The notes beneath the pieces are model-generated. The model searched no databases. It had not been told where the DNA came from and saw nothing but the letters and a program-made list of their open reading frames with translations. This document shows, piece by piece, positions 1 through 6,514 of a stretch of DNA of 18,547 nucleotides. Both the position numbers and the translations under genes were made by a program. Origin of the DNA: Thermoleophilia bacterium (GTDB taxonomy: Bacteria; Actinomycetota; Thermoleophilia; Gaiellales; SKUG01); NCBI GenBank assembly GCA_025964455.1, contig JAOPYU010000100.1, positions 1-18,547 on the forward strand, in the 5' to 3' direction. Positions within the stretch are counted from its first letter, which is position 1, and each line of letters opens with the position of its first letter.

Positions 1-56
1 GCGTCCCCCGGGCGCGAGCCATCCACCTGTCTGTCGAGGCGGGGCGGCGCGTTGTC

Positions 57-605
57 TCAGGTGATCGCGCGTTCCCAGCGGCGCATCGGTCGGCCCAGGT
101 CGTTGGCCGTCTCGCCGGCGTCGGTGAAGCCGTGCTCGGCGAGGAACCGCTCGACGCCGTCGTGGCCCGGGTACACGTCGATGTGCACGTCATCGGAGCG
201 CCACACCTCGGCGTAGCGCAGCGCGGCGACGAGCAGGCGCGAACCGTCGCCCTGCCGCGGCTGCATCACCAGCAGGTCGTCAATCTCCAGGTGGTCGTCG
301 GAGCGCCGCAGCACCACCATGCCGACCGGGTCGCGGAGCGTCCCGATGCACAGCAGCATCGCGCTCGGGTCGGCGATGATGTCCTCGAAGTACTCGTCCG
401 TGCAGTAGACCTCGCGCCACTTGGCGAAGCCCTCCTCGTCGGGCGCCGGGCGGTATCGCTCGCTCATCACGGCTTCCTTGAGGCGCCGCAGGTACGGCAC
501 GTGCGCCGGCGTGGCCCGGGCGATCATGAGCGAGTCCAGGCCGCGCGGCACCGCCGCTGCAGTGCCGGGGATGGTCGGGTCGGCGGATGTCGTGACGAGG
601 GCCAT
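57..605 (-). CDS. GNAT-family N-acetyltransferase
   Basis: The 182-aa product resembles the GCN5-related N-acetyltransferases, which move an acetyl group from acetyl-CoA to an amine. From about residue 27 it reads as a GNAT fold: an N-terminal helix pair (MIARATPAHVPYLRRLKEAV), a central strand pair (VGMVVLRRSDDHLEIDDLLV), then QPRQGDGSRLLVAAL as the acetyl-CoA-binding loop and helix (usual pattern Q/RxxGxG/A). It ends with YPGHDGVERFLAEHGF, the usual closing GNAT helix and strand. The substrate cannot be told. The ATG at 605 is used; a GTG at 611 and an ATG at 527 also fit, and none has a clear ribosome binding site. It lies 39 nt behind the FMN reductase on the same strand, so it is probably the last gene of the YceI operon. 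The first 26 residues look unstructured. Confidence 0.8.
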   Translation of the reverse strand: MALVTTSADPTIPGTAAAVPRGLDSLMIARATPAHVPYLRRLKEAVMSERYRPAPDEEGFAKWREVYCTDEYFEDIIADPSAMLLCIGTLRDPVGMVVLRRSDDHLEIDDLLVMQPRQGDGSRLLVAALRYAEVWRSDDVHIDVYPGHDGVERFLAEHGFTDAGETANDLGRPMRRWERAIT

Positions 606-644
606 GGCCACATTGTCGCACGCGTCGCGTGGGTGCGCGCGCGA

Positions 645-1262
645 TCAGGCGGTGGCTGCCTCGCGGGCCGCGCGGGCGGCGCGCAGGGTGACCACCAGGT
701 CGGCGATGCTCACCAGCAGCTCGCGCAGCCGATCGGTGGTGTCCTCGTTGACGAGCGAGCCGTCGTCGGTGAATGCGGCGGCGCCGCCAGGGATCGTGAC
801 GCTGGGCTCGGCGAGGGGTCGTGCACCCTGCGTCTTGAGCACCTTGACCAGCTCGTCGCGTGCCCACACGGCGCCGAACTGGCCGGTGCTGGCACTGGTC
901 ACCGCGACCGGGATGCCGTAGAGCGCGCTGTCCTTGAGCAGTCCGGAACCGTCCTCGGGCCGCGACGCCCAGTCGAGCGCGTTCTTGAGCTGCCCGGGGA
1001 TCGACCCGTTGTACTCGGGAGTTGCGATGAAAACGCCATCGGCGGCGCGGATGGCGGCGAGGAAGTCAGTGGCTCCGGGCGGGAAGCCACCGGCCTCGCT
1101 GTCCTCGTCGTAGGGCTCGACCTCGGCGAGGCGCTCGTACTCGACGAGCTCCACGCCTTCAGGGGCCAGCCGGCCGGCGAGCCTGGCGAGGCGTCGGTTG
1201 AGCGACGCCTCGCGCAGGCTGCCTGCCACGGCGAGGATCCGGATGGGATCGGCCGCTTGCAT
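645..1262 (-). CDS. NADPH-dependent FMN reductase family protein
   Basis: The 205-aa product is a flavodoxin-fold NAD(P)H:FMN or quinone reductase (NADPH_dep_FMN_red type), a cytosolic FMN enzyme that reduces flavin, quinones or azo compounds. Residues 8-24 hold the phosphate-binding loop of the family (RILAVAGSLREASLNRRL). Residues 82-98 hold the hallmark PEYNGSIPGQLKNALDW, which contacts the flavin. A strand and turn at about 117-135 (GIPVAVTSASTGQFGAVW) completes the flavin site. Length is normal for the family. The start at 1262 is chosen because its ATG overlaps the TGA of the YceI gene (TGATG), a sign of translational coupling, and GAAGAG lies just upstream. A longer reading to 1346 would run inside the YceI gene and is less likely. 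Pairing with YceI suggests a role in quinone or redox stress, which is an inference. Confidence 0.92.
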   Translation of the reverse strand: MQAADPIRILAVAGSLREASLNRRLARLAGRLAPEGVELVEYERLAEVEPYDEDSEAGGFPPGATDFLAAIRAADGVFIATPEYNGSIPGQLKNALDWASRPEDGSGLLKDSALYGIPVAVTSASTGQFGAVWARDELVKVLKTQGARPLAEPSVTIPGGAAAFTDDGSLVNEDTTDRLRELLVSIADLVVTLRAARAAREAATA

Positions 1263-1816
1263 CAGCTCTTCACCAGCTCGAATGCACCCTCGAGCTTGAC
1301 GGCCCTGGCGACCACGTCCTGGCCGGAGGGGAGGGTCGCTGCCCACGACACGCCGAACTCGTCGCGGTCGATCTCACCTGCGAGCTCGAGGCCGATGCGG
1401 TCATCGCCACCGAGGCCGACGACGGGGCCGGTCAGCTCGCCCTTGAGCGTGATCGGCCGGGTCTGGCCCTTGATGGTGAGTTCACCGATCACCGTGACCG
1501 CGCCGCCCTCACCGATCTGGATGTCAGTCGAGCGGAACTCGATGCGCGGGTGCAGCTCGGCGTCGAAGAAGTCGGCGCTCATGAGGTGGCCGTGGAGCTG
1601 CTCGTTGGGGAAGGTGATCTTCTCGACCGGGGCGCCACCGATGAGCTCGACGGTACCGTCATCGGAGGCGTTGATCTTCAGCTCGAAGCCCTCGACGACG
1701 CCGCGGACCCACGTGATGCCGAAGTGGCGGACGCGGTAGCTGGCGATGCTGTGGAGGGGATCGAGGCTCCAGGTCCCGGCGGGGATGCTGGTGGCGACGG
1801 GGGTGGCAGTGGTCAT
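1262..1816 (-). CDS. YceI family lipocalin-like protein
   Basis: The 184-aa product is a YceI-family protein, an eight-stranded lipocalin-like barrel that binds long isoprenoid or amide lipids. Family hallmarks are clear: GTWSLDPLHSIASYRVRHFG at about 14-33, a VRGVVEGF turn at 37-44, HLMSADFFDAELHPRIEFRS at 77-96, and a later GELTIKGQTRPITLKGEL segment. It has no signal peptide, unlike the periplasmic E. coli protein, so it is probably cytosolic; such forms are common in Actinomycetota. The ATG at 1816 follows a strong AGGAG ribosome binding site. It is the first gene of a minus-strand operon, coupled to the FMN reductase by a TGATG overlap. Two palindromic operators and a predicted promoter lie within 90 nt upstream, a layout typical of MarR-repressed YceI genes. 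Confidence 0.95.
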   Translation of the reverse strand: MTTATPVATSIPAGTWSLDPLHSIASYRVRHFGITWVRGVVEGFELKINASDDGTVELIGGAPVEKITFPNEQLHGHLMSADFFDAELHPRIEFRSTDIQIGEGGAVTVIGELTIKGQTRPITLKGELTGPVVGLGGDDRIGLELAGEIDRDEFGVSWAATLPSGQDVVARAVKLEGAFELVKS

Positions 1817-1841
1817 GTGATGCTCCTGTTTCTGAACGATG

Positions 1842-1855
1842 GTTGCGTGCGCAAC
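1842..1855. promoter_or_regulatory. Operator-like palindrome 1 (YceI operon)
   Basis: GTTGCGTGCGCAAC is a palindrome with one central mismatch, followed by TACCT. The same 19-nt block recurs at 1886-1904 with one difference. It lies 26 nt before the YceI start codon and just downstream of the predicted transcription start, where a bound repressor would block elongation or clearance. A MarR-type regulator is a guess based on what controls many YceI genes. Confidence 0.65.
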
Positions 1856-1869
1856 TACCTACAGGGATC

Positions 1870-1898
1870 ACCGTACCCGAAGGATGTTGCGCGCGCAA
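1870..1898 (-). promoter_or_regulatory. Predicted promoter of the YceI operon
   Basis: On the minus strand TTGCGC (1893-1898) is followed after exactly 17 nt by TACGGT (1870-1875), a fair sigma-70-type -35/-10 pair. The predicted transcription start lies near 1863, leaving a leader of about 47 nt with an AGGAG site. The -35 lies inside palindrome 2 and palindrome 1 is just downstream, so both ends of the promoter could be occluded. Confidence 0.5.
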
Positions 1899-1899
1899 C
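1886..1899. promoter_or_regulatory. Operator-like palindrome 2 (YceI operon)
   Basis: GTTGCGCGCGCAAC is a perfect 14-bp palindrome, again followed by TACCT. It is 44 bp from the first copy, about four helical turns, so both would face the same side of the DNA. It overlaps the predicted -35 hexamer of the YceI promoter, the position expected for a repressor. Confidence 0.7.
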
Positions 1900-1983
1900 T
1901 ACCTGCGGCCAAGTGCACCGATCTCGGCATGCCGCACCGTGAAAAGTCCATGGTGGGCTGCCGCCGCATGGCCCGAGCCCCGA

Positions 1984-2030
1984 TCGCCTCGCACTTTTTG
2001 GTCGTTGTACGACCAAAAAGTGCGAGGCGA
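1984..2030. repeat. Perfect inverted repeat, 22-bp arms and 3-nt loop
   Basis: Positions 1984-2005 and 2009-2030 are exact reverse complements with a TGT loop. Each arm carries TTTTTGGTCGT or its complement next to CGCCTCGCAC. The RNA from either strand would fold into a very stable stem with a five-pair A:U block in the middle. No U-run follows the stem, so it is not a standard intrinsic terminator. It sits between two divergent promoters, where a terminator would be odd. It could be a dispersed REP-like element, a transcription insulator or a protein site. Confidence 0.9.
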
Positions 2031-2133
2031 CGCCGGGGTTGCCGAGGCGCCTCGGCGCGCGCGGGCCGTTGGCCTTTCGTGCGTGTGCACGGGTGTATTC
2101 ACGTTCCGGGCGGGGGAGCCGATTGCGCGAGCA

Positions 2134-3378
2134 ATGCTTCTTCGCACGCGCGCATCAGGGGGTGACCACGCGGGCAGCGCCGGTCGGGCGTCGCGCGTGC
2201 GTGTCGCCGCGCTCGCGATCGCCCTCCTCGCGGTCGTCGCGTTGGCGCTCGCGCCGCTCACGGCTGCGAATGCGAAGGCATCACGCGTCGGCGCAGCGGC
2301 CGCACCGCTGCGATCGCTCACCGATGCGCAGCTCGCGGATCGCGCCGCCGCCTTCGCCGCCGAGGCCGATCGCATCGGCGAGCACCTGCTCGACGTGGAT
2401 GCCGAGCGCAGCGAGCTCGTGGTGGAGCGTGACGTCGCGAGCGACCTGCTCGGCGAGTTCCTGGCGGCCAGCTACAAGGAGGGGGTCACCGACGGTGGCT
2501 CGCTGAGCGGAGTGCTCACTGCCTCCAGCCTGTCGGAGATCCTGGATCGGGCACGCGTCTCCCAGGTGGTCGCCGACCACCATCGCAACATCATCCACTC
2601 GCTCGACGACGCCGAGGTGCGCCTCGACGTGCGCGACGTGCAGCGAGCCCAGCTCATCACGCGCATGTCGAGCCTGCAGGCTCGCCTGGTCAAGATCCAG
2701 GAGGAGCAGGGCCGACGCGTGCTGCTCCGCGCCGATCGCGCGGCCGAGCGTGAAGCCGCAGCGGCCGCCTCCGCGACCGAAGCTGCACGCGTTCGTGCTG
2801 CCGCCGCGGCCAGCTCCGCCGTCACTCCCGGATCGGTGGTCGGCTTCGGTGGGAGTTCGAGCGGTACCGGGGCCGCCCCCGCCGCCCCGTTCGTGCCCGG
2901 CGGGACCCAGCCGACGGCGGCCATCCTCGATGCTTACCTCGCGAGCAAGGGCTCGCCGATGACCGGCCAGGGCGCTGCGCTCATGGCGAGCGGCCAGCGC
3001 TGGCAGGTCGACCCGCGGCTGCTCGTGGCGATCGCCGGCGCGGAATCCAGCTTCGGCGCCGTGACCTGCGGTCCCAACAACGCATGGGGCTGGGCCTGTC
3101 CGAACGATCCCGCCGACTTCGGCAGCTGGGCCGACGGCATCGACACCGTCACGCGCGGCCTGCGCGGCTACTACCTCGACGAGGGCCGCACGAGCGTGGC
3201 GCTCATCCAGCAGAAGTACTGTCCGGTCGGTGCCGCCAACGACCCGACCGGGCTCAACTCGCACTGGCGGGCCAACGTCACCAAGTTCCTGCTCGAGCTC
3301 GGCGGCAACCCCGCGATGGTCGGCCCCGGCCCGAGTGGCGGGTTCCAGCTGCCGAACTTCGGCCTCGGCGGCGACTGA
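2134..3378 (+). CDS. Secreted coiled-coil protein with glucosaminidase/lysozyme-like C-terminal domain
   Basis: This 414-aa product is probably an exported cell-wall hydrolase. Residues 23-46 form a signal segment (VRVAALAIALLAVVALALAP then TAANA, a possible AxA-like cleavage site). Residues about 63-225 are Ala/Glu/Arg-rich, charged and helical, like the N-terminal coiled coil of PcsB/CwlO-type proteins. A Gly/Ser/Pro linker (230-260) leads to a domain at about 261-393 with DPRLLVAIAGAESSFG, where Glu304 would be the general acid, then NNAWGW and a late WRANVTKFLLEL helix, as in lysozyme-fold endo-beta-N-acetylglucosaminidases and transglycosylases. Cys312 and Cys322 may pair. The ATG at 2134 keeps the signal peptide; a GTG at 2197 would begin directly at it. 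A GGGGGAG lies rather far upstream. Exact glycan specificity is not readable. Confidence 0.75.
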   Translation: MLLRTRASGGDHAGSAGRASRVRVAALAIALLAVVALALAPLTAANAKASRVGAAAAPLRSLTDAQLADRAAAFAAEADRIGEHLLDVDAERSELVVERDVASDLLGEFLAASYKEGVTDGGSLSGVLTASSLSEILDRARVSQVVADHHRNIIHSLDDAEVRLDVRDVQRAQLITRMSSLQARLVKIQEEQGRRVLLRADRAAEREAAAAASATEAARVRAAAAASSAVTPGSVVGFGGSSSGTGAAPAAPFVPGGTQPTAAILDAYLASKGSPMTGQGAALMASGQRWQVDPRLLVAIAGAESSFGAVTCGPNNAWGWACPNDPADFGSWADGIDTVTRGLRGYYLDEGRTSVALIQQKYCPVGAANDPTGLNSHWRANVTKFLLELGGNPAMVGPGPSGGFQLPNFGLGGD

Positions 3379-3455
3379 GGCCACGCGCGCGGCTGCTCGC
3401 GGCCACCACGGCCGCTTGGCCAGCCCGACCGACCCTGCCGGTTCGACCAACAGGC

Positions 3456-4451
3456 ATGAGCGCCGTTTCCCTCGCCGGACCACCCCTGCCCACCGGGCTC
3501 GTGCAGTCGTCGCCCGCCGCCTCCCCGCAGGCTGTGCAGGCCGCGATGGCCACCGCGGGTCTCGCGCCGGCTGCCGGTCTCGCCGCCGCCCCGACCGTCG
3601 CGGGTGCCGCCCCGGACGGCAAGCCCGCCGCTTTCGACGTGCCGCGGGAGTTCCTCGACAAGCTCGAGGCGGCGGTGTCCGAGGGCACCAAGGATGCGCT
3701 GACCTTCGCCGCCGAGCACACGCCGGCGGAGCGCTGGATGGTGGCCAACTGGGCGCTGCTGCGCATGGTCTGGCCACCCAAGGACGACGCGGAGGACCTC
3801 GCCTACCTGCACGGCGTCGCCAAGACCCGCACCCCTGCCGGTGTCGACGCTGCCAGGTACTGGTCCAAGCACGGCCTCACTGACGAGTGGGAGGCGATGC
3901 TCAAGCAGTACACAGCCAAGGCCGGTCCGGCCCAGGCGCGCGCCGCCACCAAGCTGCTGCACGACGCGCTCGCGATGGTCAACTCCGTGACGCAGACCGC
4001 CAAGGCGGGCGCGGCCCGCAAGCGCCCGTTCGTGGTCGATCCCTCGCTGCCGCTCGCCGTCGACAAGCCCGGCAACAACCCGAGCTATCCGTCCGGCCAC
4101 ACGAGCGCCGCGTACGCGGCCTGCATGGTGCTCGCCCACCTCATGCCCGACCGCGCGGCGGAGTTCATGGGCATCGCCCGCGATGCCTCGTGGGCTCGCG
4201 TCTACGCAGGCGTGCACTTCCCGACCGACGTCCTGGCGGGCGCCAAGCTCGCCACCACCGTCACCTCGTACCTGATCCGCACGTCCCAGGCTCAGCCGAT
4301 CAAGGGCACCGTGGATCCGAGCGTCAATCCGGGCGTCGCCGGTGGCCGACGCGCACTCGACGGCGCCGCCGTGCTCGCTGGCACGCCGATCGCGGCAGCC
4401 GGTGCTTCGCCTGCAGCGCCGGTCATGGCGCCAGGACAGCCCGGCACCTGA
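3456..4451 (+). CDS. PAP2 superfamily phosphatase / vanadium haloperoxidase-fold protein
   Basis: The 331-aa product carries all three parts of the PAP2 active site: K183-x6-RP191 (motif 1), P212-SGH215 (motif 2) and R248-x5-H254-x3-D258 (motif 3). His215 and His254 would be nucleophile and general base/acid in a phosphatase, or bind vanadate in a haloperoxidase. There are no obvious membrane helices, so it is closer to soluble acid phosphatases and haloperoxidases than to lipid phosphatases. The first 55 residues and the last 45 are low-complexity Ala/Pro/Gly. No clear signal peptide is visible and the ATG at 3456 has no good ribosome binding site, so the start is uncertain. It follows the secreted hydrolase by 77 nt on the same strand; a role in envelope phosphate or undecaprenyl-phosphate turnover is only a guess. 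Confidence 0.85.
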   Translation: MSAVSLAGPPLPTGLVQSSPAASPQAVQAAMATAGLAPAAGLAAAPTVAGAAPDGKPAAFDVPREFLDKLEAAVSEGTKDALTFAAEHTPAERWMVANWALLRMVWPPKDDAEDLAYLHGVAKTRTPAGVDAARYWSKHGLTDEWEAMLKQYTAKAGPAQARAATKLLHDALAMVNSVTQTAKAGAARKRPFVVDPSLPLAVDKPGNNPSYPSGHTSAAYAACMVLAHLMPDRAAEFMGIARDASWARVYAGVHFPTDVLAGAKLATTVTSYLIRTSQAQPIKGTVDPSVNPGVAGGRRALDGAAVLAGTPIAAAGASPAAPVMAPGQPGT

Positions 4452-4461
4452 GAACGCGCGG

Positions 4462-4467
4462 TAGCAT
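4462..4467 (+). promoter_or_regulatory. Candidate -10 box for a leaderless HhH-GPD transcript
   Basis: TAGCAT fits TANNNT, and its last base is 7 nt before the A of the start codon at 4474. A transcript would start at or next to the ATG. No good -35 is seen and no ribosome binding site precedes the gene, which fits leaderless expression. Confidence 0.45.
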
Positions 4468-4473
4468 GGCGCC

Positions 4474-5079
4474 ATGTCGCGCACCAAGGTCCCCACGAAG
4501 ACGTCCACCTCGGCCAAGCACCTGTGGCTCACCGACGAGGAGCAGCACTGCAGCCTGCTGGCAGCGGACCCCAACGCCTTCCTGATCGGGTTCATCCTCG
4601 ACCAGCAGGTCACCGTGCAGAAGGCGTTCCGGGGCCCGGCCGACCTGCGTGATCGCATCGGCACGCTCGATCCCGGCGCGATCGCGGCGATGCCCCTCGC
4701 CGACATCGAGGCAGCGTTCGCCGAGAAGCCGGCGCTCCACCGGTTCCCCTCCGCGATGGCAGCGCGCGTGCACGAAGCCATGCGCATCGTGCACGAGCAG
4801 TACGGCGGCAACGCCGCCCGCATCTGGTGGGAGGCCGCCGACATCGACGAGCTGCGCACGCGTCTGACCGCCATCCCCGGCCTGGGCGCGGGCAAGCTGA
4901 CGAGCTTCTCGTCGATCCTCGTGCAGCAGTGCGGCGTGCCGATCGCCGGGTGGGAGCAGTCCACGAGCGAATACGGCACGCTCGGTGACGTGGATTCGCC
5001 CGAGGCGCTCAAGGCGTACCAGACCCGCAAGCGGGCGTTCAAGAAGGCCGCGCGCGAGGCCGCCGCGGCCGCTGACTGA
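4474..5079 (+). CDS. HhH-GPD family (base excision repair-like) protein
   Basis: The 201-aa product matches the HhH-GPD-type uncharacterised family found in Actinomycetota (TIGR03252-like). The N-terminal half has the helical region with FLIGFILDQQVTVQKAFRGP (36-55), where LDQQ corresponds to the conserved Q-rich helix of HhH-GPD glycosylases. Residues 131-148 form the helix-hairpin-helix, LTAIPGLGAGKLTSFSSIL, which binds the DNA backbone. In classical glycosylases a catalytic Asp follows the hairpin by about 20 residues; here that stretch (VQQCGVPIAGWEQSTSEYG) has no Asp. The protein may therefore be a non-catalytic binder or use another residue. The C-terminus is Lys/Arg/Ala-rich. The start at 4474 is supported by the TAGCAT box at the leaderless distance. 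The transporter gene starts 6 nt after its stop. Confidence 0.88.
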   Translation: MSRTKVPTKTSTSAKHLWLTDEEQHCSLLAADPNAFLIGFILDQQVTVQKAFRGPADLRDRIGTLDPGAIAAMPLADIEAAFAEKPALHRFPSAMAARVHEAMRIVHEQYGGNAARIWWEAADIDELRTRLTAIPGLGAGKLTSFSSILVQQCGVPIAGWEQSTSEYGTLGDVDSPEALKAYQTRKRAFKKAAREAAAAAD

Positions 5080-5084
5080 CACGC

Positions 5085-5963
5085 GTGGCGGCGCTGCTGG
5101 CACTCTGCTCGAGCCTGCTGTGGGGCACCGGGGACTTCCTCGGGGGGCGCGCCTCACGCACCCACGCGGTGCTCCGCGTGCTGTTCTGGTCGCAGGCCGC
5201 GACCTTCACGCTCGTCTGGCTCGTCGTCGGCCTGGGCGCCGGGGCCGGGTGGCTCGACCTGGACGTGCGCACGGTCGGCATCGGTGTGCTGGGCGGCATG
5301 GCTGGAGTCGTCGCGCTCGGCGCGTTCTACCGCGCACTGGCGATCGGTCCCATGAGCGTCGTGCCGCCGATCGCCGCGGCGGGGGTCGCGCTGCCGGTGG
5401 TCGTCGGGATCCTCTCGGGCGATCCGCCGTCTCGCGTGACGCTCGGAGCGATCGTCCTCACCGTGGTCGGCATCGTGCTCGCGTCGATGGGGGAGGGCTC
5501 CAACGACGAGGAGGGGTCGCTCGTGCCGACCCGAATCGCGGGGCGAACGCTCGCGCTGTGCCTGGTCGCAGCGCTCGGGTTCGGACTCATGTTCGTGGCG
5601 ATGGACGCGGCGGCCGGCGACACCGCGGCCAGCGCCCTGGTCGCGACCGCCGGCGTTCGCCTCGGCAGCTTCACCGTACTCGTGCTCGCCGCGCTGTCGA
5701 CGCGCATGCGCCCGACGCGCGACGTCACCCCGCGCTCGGTGCTCGGCTTCGCGACGATCGGGCTCTTCGACACTGCCGCCAACCTGACGTTCGCCGTCGC
5801 GACGACCCGCGGTGCGCTCGAGGTGGTCGCGGTGCTCGGCTCGCTCTACCCGGTCGTGACGAGCGCCCTGGCCCATGTCGTCCTCGGTGAGCGGCTCGGT
5901 CGCGTGCAGCTCGTCGGCGTGGTCGCGGCGATCGCCGGCGTCGCGGTGCTCGCCAGCGCCTGA
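5085..5963 (+). CDS. EamA/DMT-family transporter
   Basis: The 292-aa product is an inner-membrane protein of the drug/metabolite transporter superfamily, with about ten hydrophobic helices in two EamA repeats. The first opens with LLALCSSLLWGTGDFLGGRA and includes the typical ALGAFYRALAIGPMSVVPPI segment. A polar loop at about 142-152 (EGSNDEEG) separates the repeats. The second ends with GALEVVAVLGSLYPVVTSAL and VVLGERLGRVQLVGVVAAIAGVAVL, the EamA signature. The substrate cannot be inferred. The start is a GTG at 5085, only 6 nt after the HhH-GPD stop and without a visible ribosome binding site, so translation is probably coupled to that gene. Confidence 0.9.
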   Translation: MAALLALCSSLLWGTGDFLGGRASRTHAVLRVLFWSQAATFTLVWLVVGLGAGAGWLDLDVRTVGIGVLGGMAGVVALGAFYRALAIGPMSVVPPIAAAGVALPVVVGILSGDPPSRVTLGAIVLTVVGIVLASMGEGSNDEEGSLVPTRIAGRTLALCLVAALGFGLMFVAMDAAAGDTAASALVATAGVRLGSFTVLVLAALSTRMRPTRDVTPRSVLGFATIGLFDTAANLTFAVATTRGALEVVAVLGSLYPVVTSALAHVVLGERLGRVQLVGVVAAIAGVAVLASA

Positions 5964-6130
5964 ACGTCGGGATGCCACGACGAGCCCGCGCGAGGCGAGT
6001 CACGAAGCTGCATGCCGGGACCGTCCGGTACGGATCGGAGCGGAACGGGACACATGGATGGTCCCGGTGCTGCAGTCGTGTCACTCGCGTCGCGCGGGCG
6101 TGTCGTTCACGAGCCGTGAGGCCGAGCCTG

Positions 6131-6373
6131 TCAGGCGCCGCGCACGTTGGTGGACCGGTCGGGTGACGCCGTGATCAGCCTGACGACCGAACCCTTGTCA
6201 TCCACCCAGCTCACCGTGAGCGGTGCTTCGTGGTGGGCACGCTTTCGGCGCGACCAGTCACGGGCAGGGACGTTGTCTGACCCACCGTCGGATTCGGGGT
6301 CCATCGGTGGAGCAGGCGTGGTGCTGCCTGCCGCGTCGCCGGTTCGGGGCCGGTCGAGGCGTTCATCGTCCAT
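6131..6373 (-). CDS. Small hypothetical protein (80 aa)
   Basis: I do not recognise this 80-aa protein. Residues 1-37 are acidic, Pro/Gly/Thr-rich and probably disordered. Residues 38-48 are a basic patch (RDWSRRKRAHH), and 50-70 look like a strand-rich segment (APLTVSWVDDKGSVVRLITA). The call rests on a good GGGAG ribosome binding site about 9 nt before the ATG at 6373, sensible codon use and the lack of a better gene on either strand. It lies 141 nt downstream of the DAFRH-motif gene on the same strand and could be a late member of that transcription unit. Confidence 0.55.
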   Translation of the reverse strand: MDDERLDRPRTGDAAGSTTPAPPMDPESDGGSDNVPARDWSRRKRAHHEAPLTVSWVDDKGSVVRLITASPDRSTNVRGA

Positions 6374-6514
6374 GCTTACGTTCTCCCACGTACAGATTCG
6401 GCATCCATGCCCTTGTCAGACGCGGCGCTACCCCCACGGAGCTCCTCGTCTCACCCCTTGATCCTGCGGCACGGAGCGAGTTCGGGCATCGGGGAGACCT
6501 ACCTAGGGAACTAC

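Larger units (their letters stand above)
1817..2133. other. Divergent intergenic region (317 bp)
   Basis: This stretch separates the minus-strand YceI operon from the plus-strand secreted protein. It holds the two palindromes, the YceI promoter and the hairpin described separately. Plus-strand reading frames cross it, but they pass through the operators and hairpin and have no coding character, so they are not called. The plus-strand gene has no strong promoter; TGTATTCAC near 2092-2100 is a possible extended -10. Confidence 0.6.

Noticed and set aside
132..1739. 535-aa open frame on the plus strand
   Set aside because: It runs antisense through the GNAT, FMN reductase and YceI genes, has His/Arg/Gly-rich shadow composition and no domain.
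1984..2030. Standard intrinsic terminator
   Set aside because: The stem is perfect but neither strand has a U-run after it, and no gene ends nearby; it is kept as an inverted repeat only.
1843..2133. N-terminal extension of the secreted coiled-coil protein
   Set aside because: The frame crosses the operators and the 47-nt hairpin and would place a signal peptide in the middle of the protein.
2281..3777. 498-aa minus-strand frame
   Set aside because: It is antisense to the secreted hydrolase and PAP2 genes, with Arg/Ala/His-rich shadow composition.
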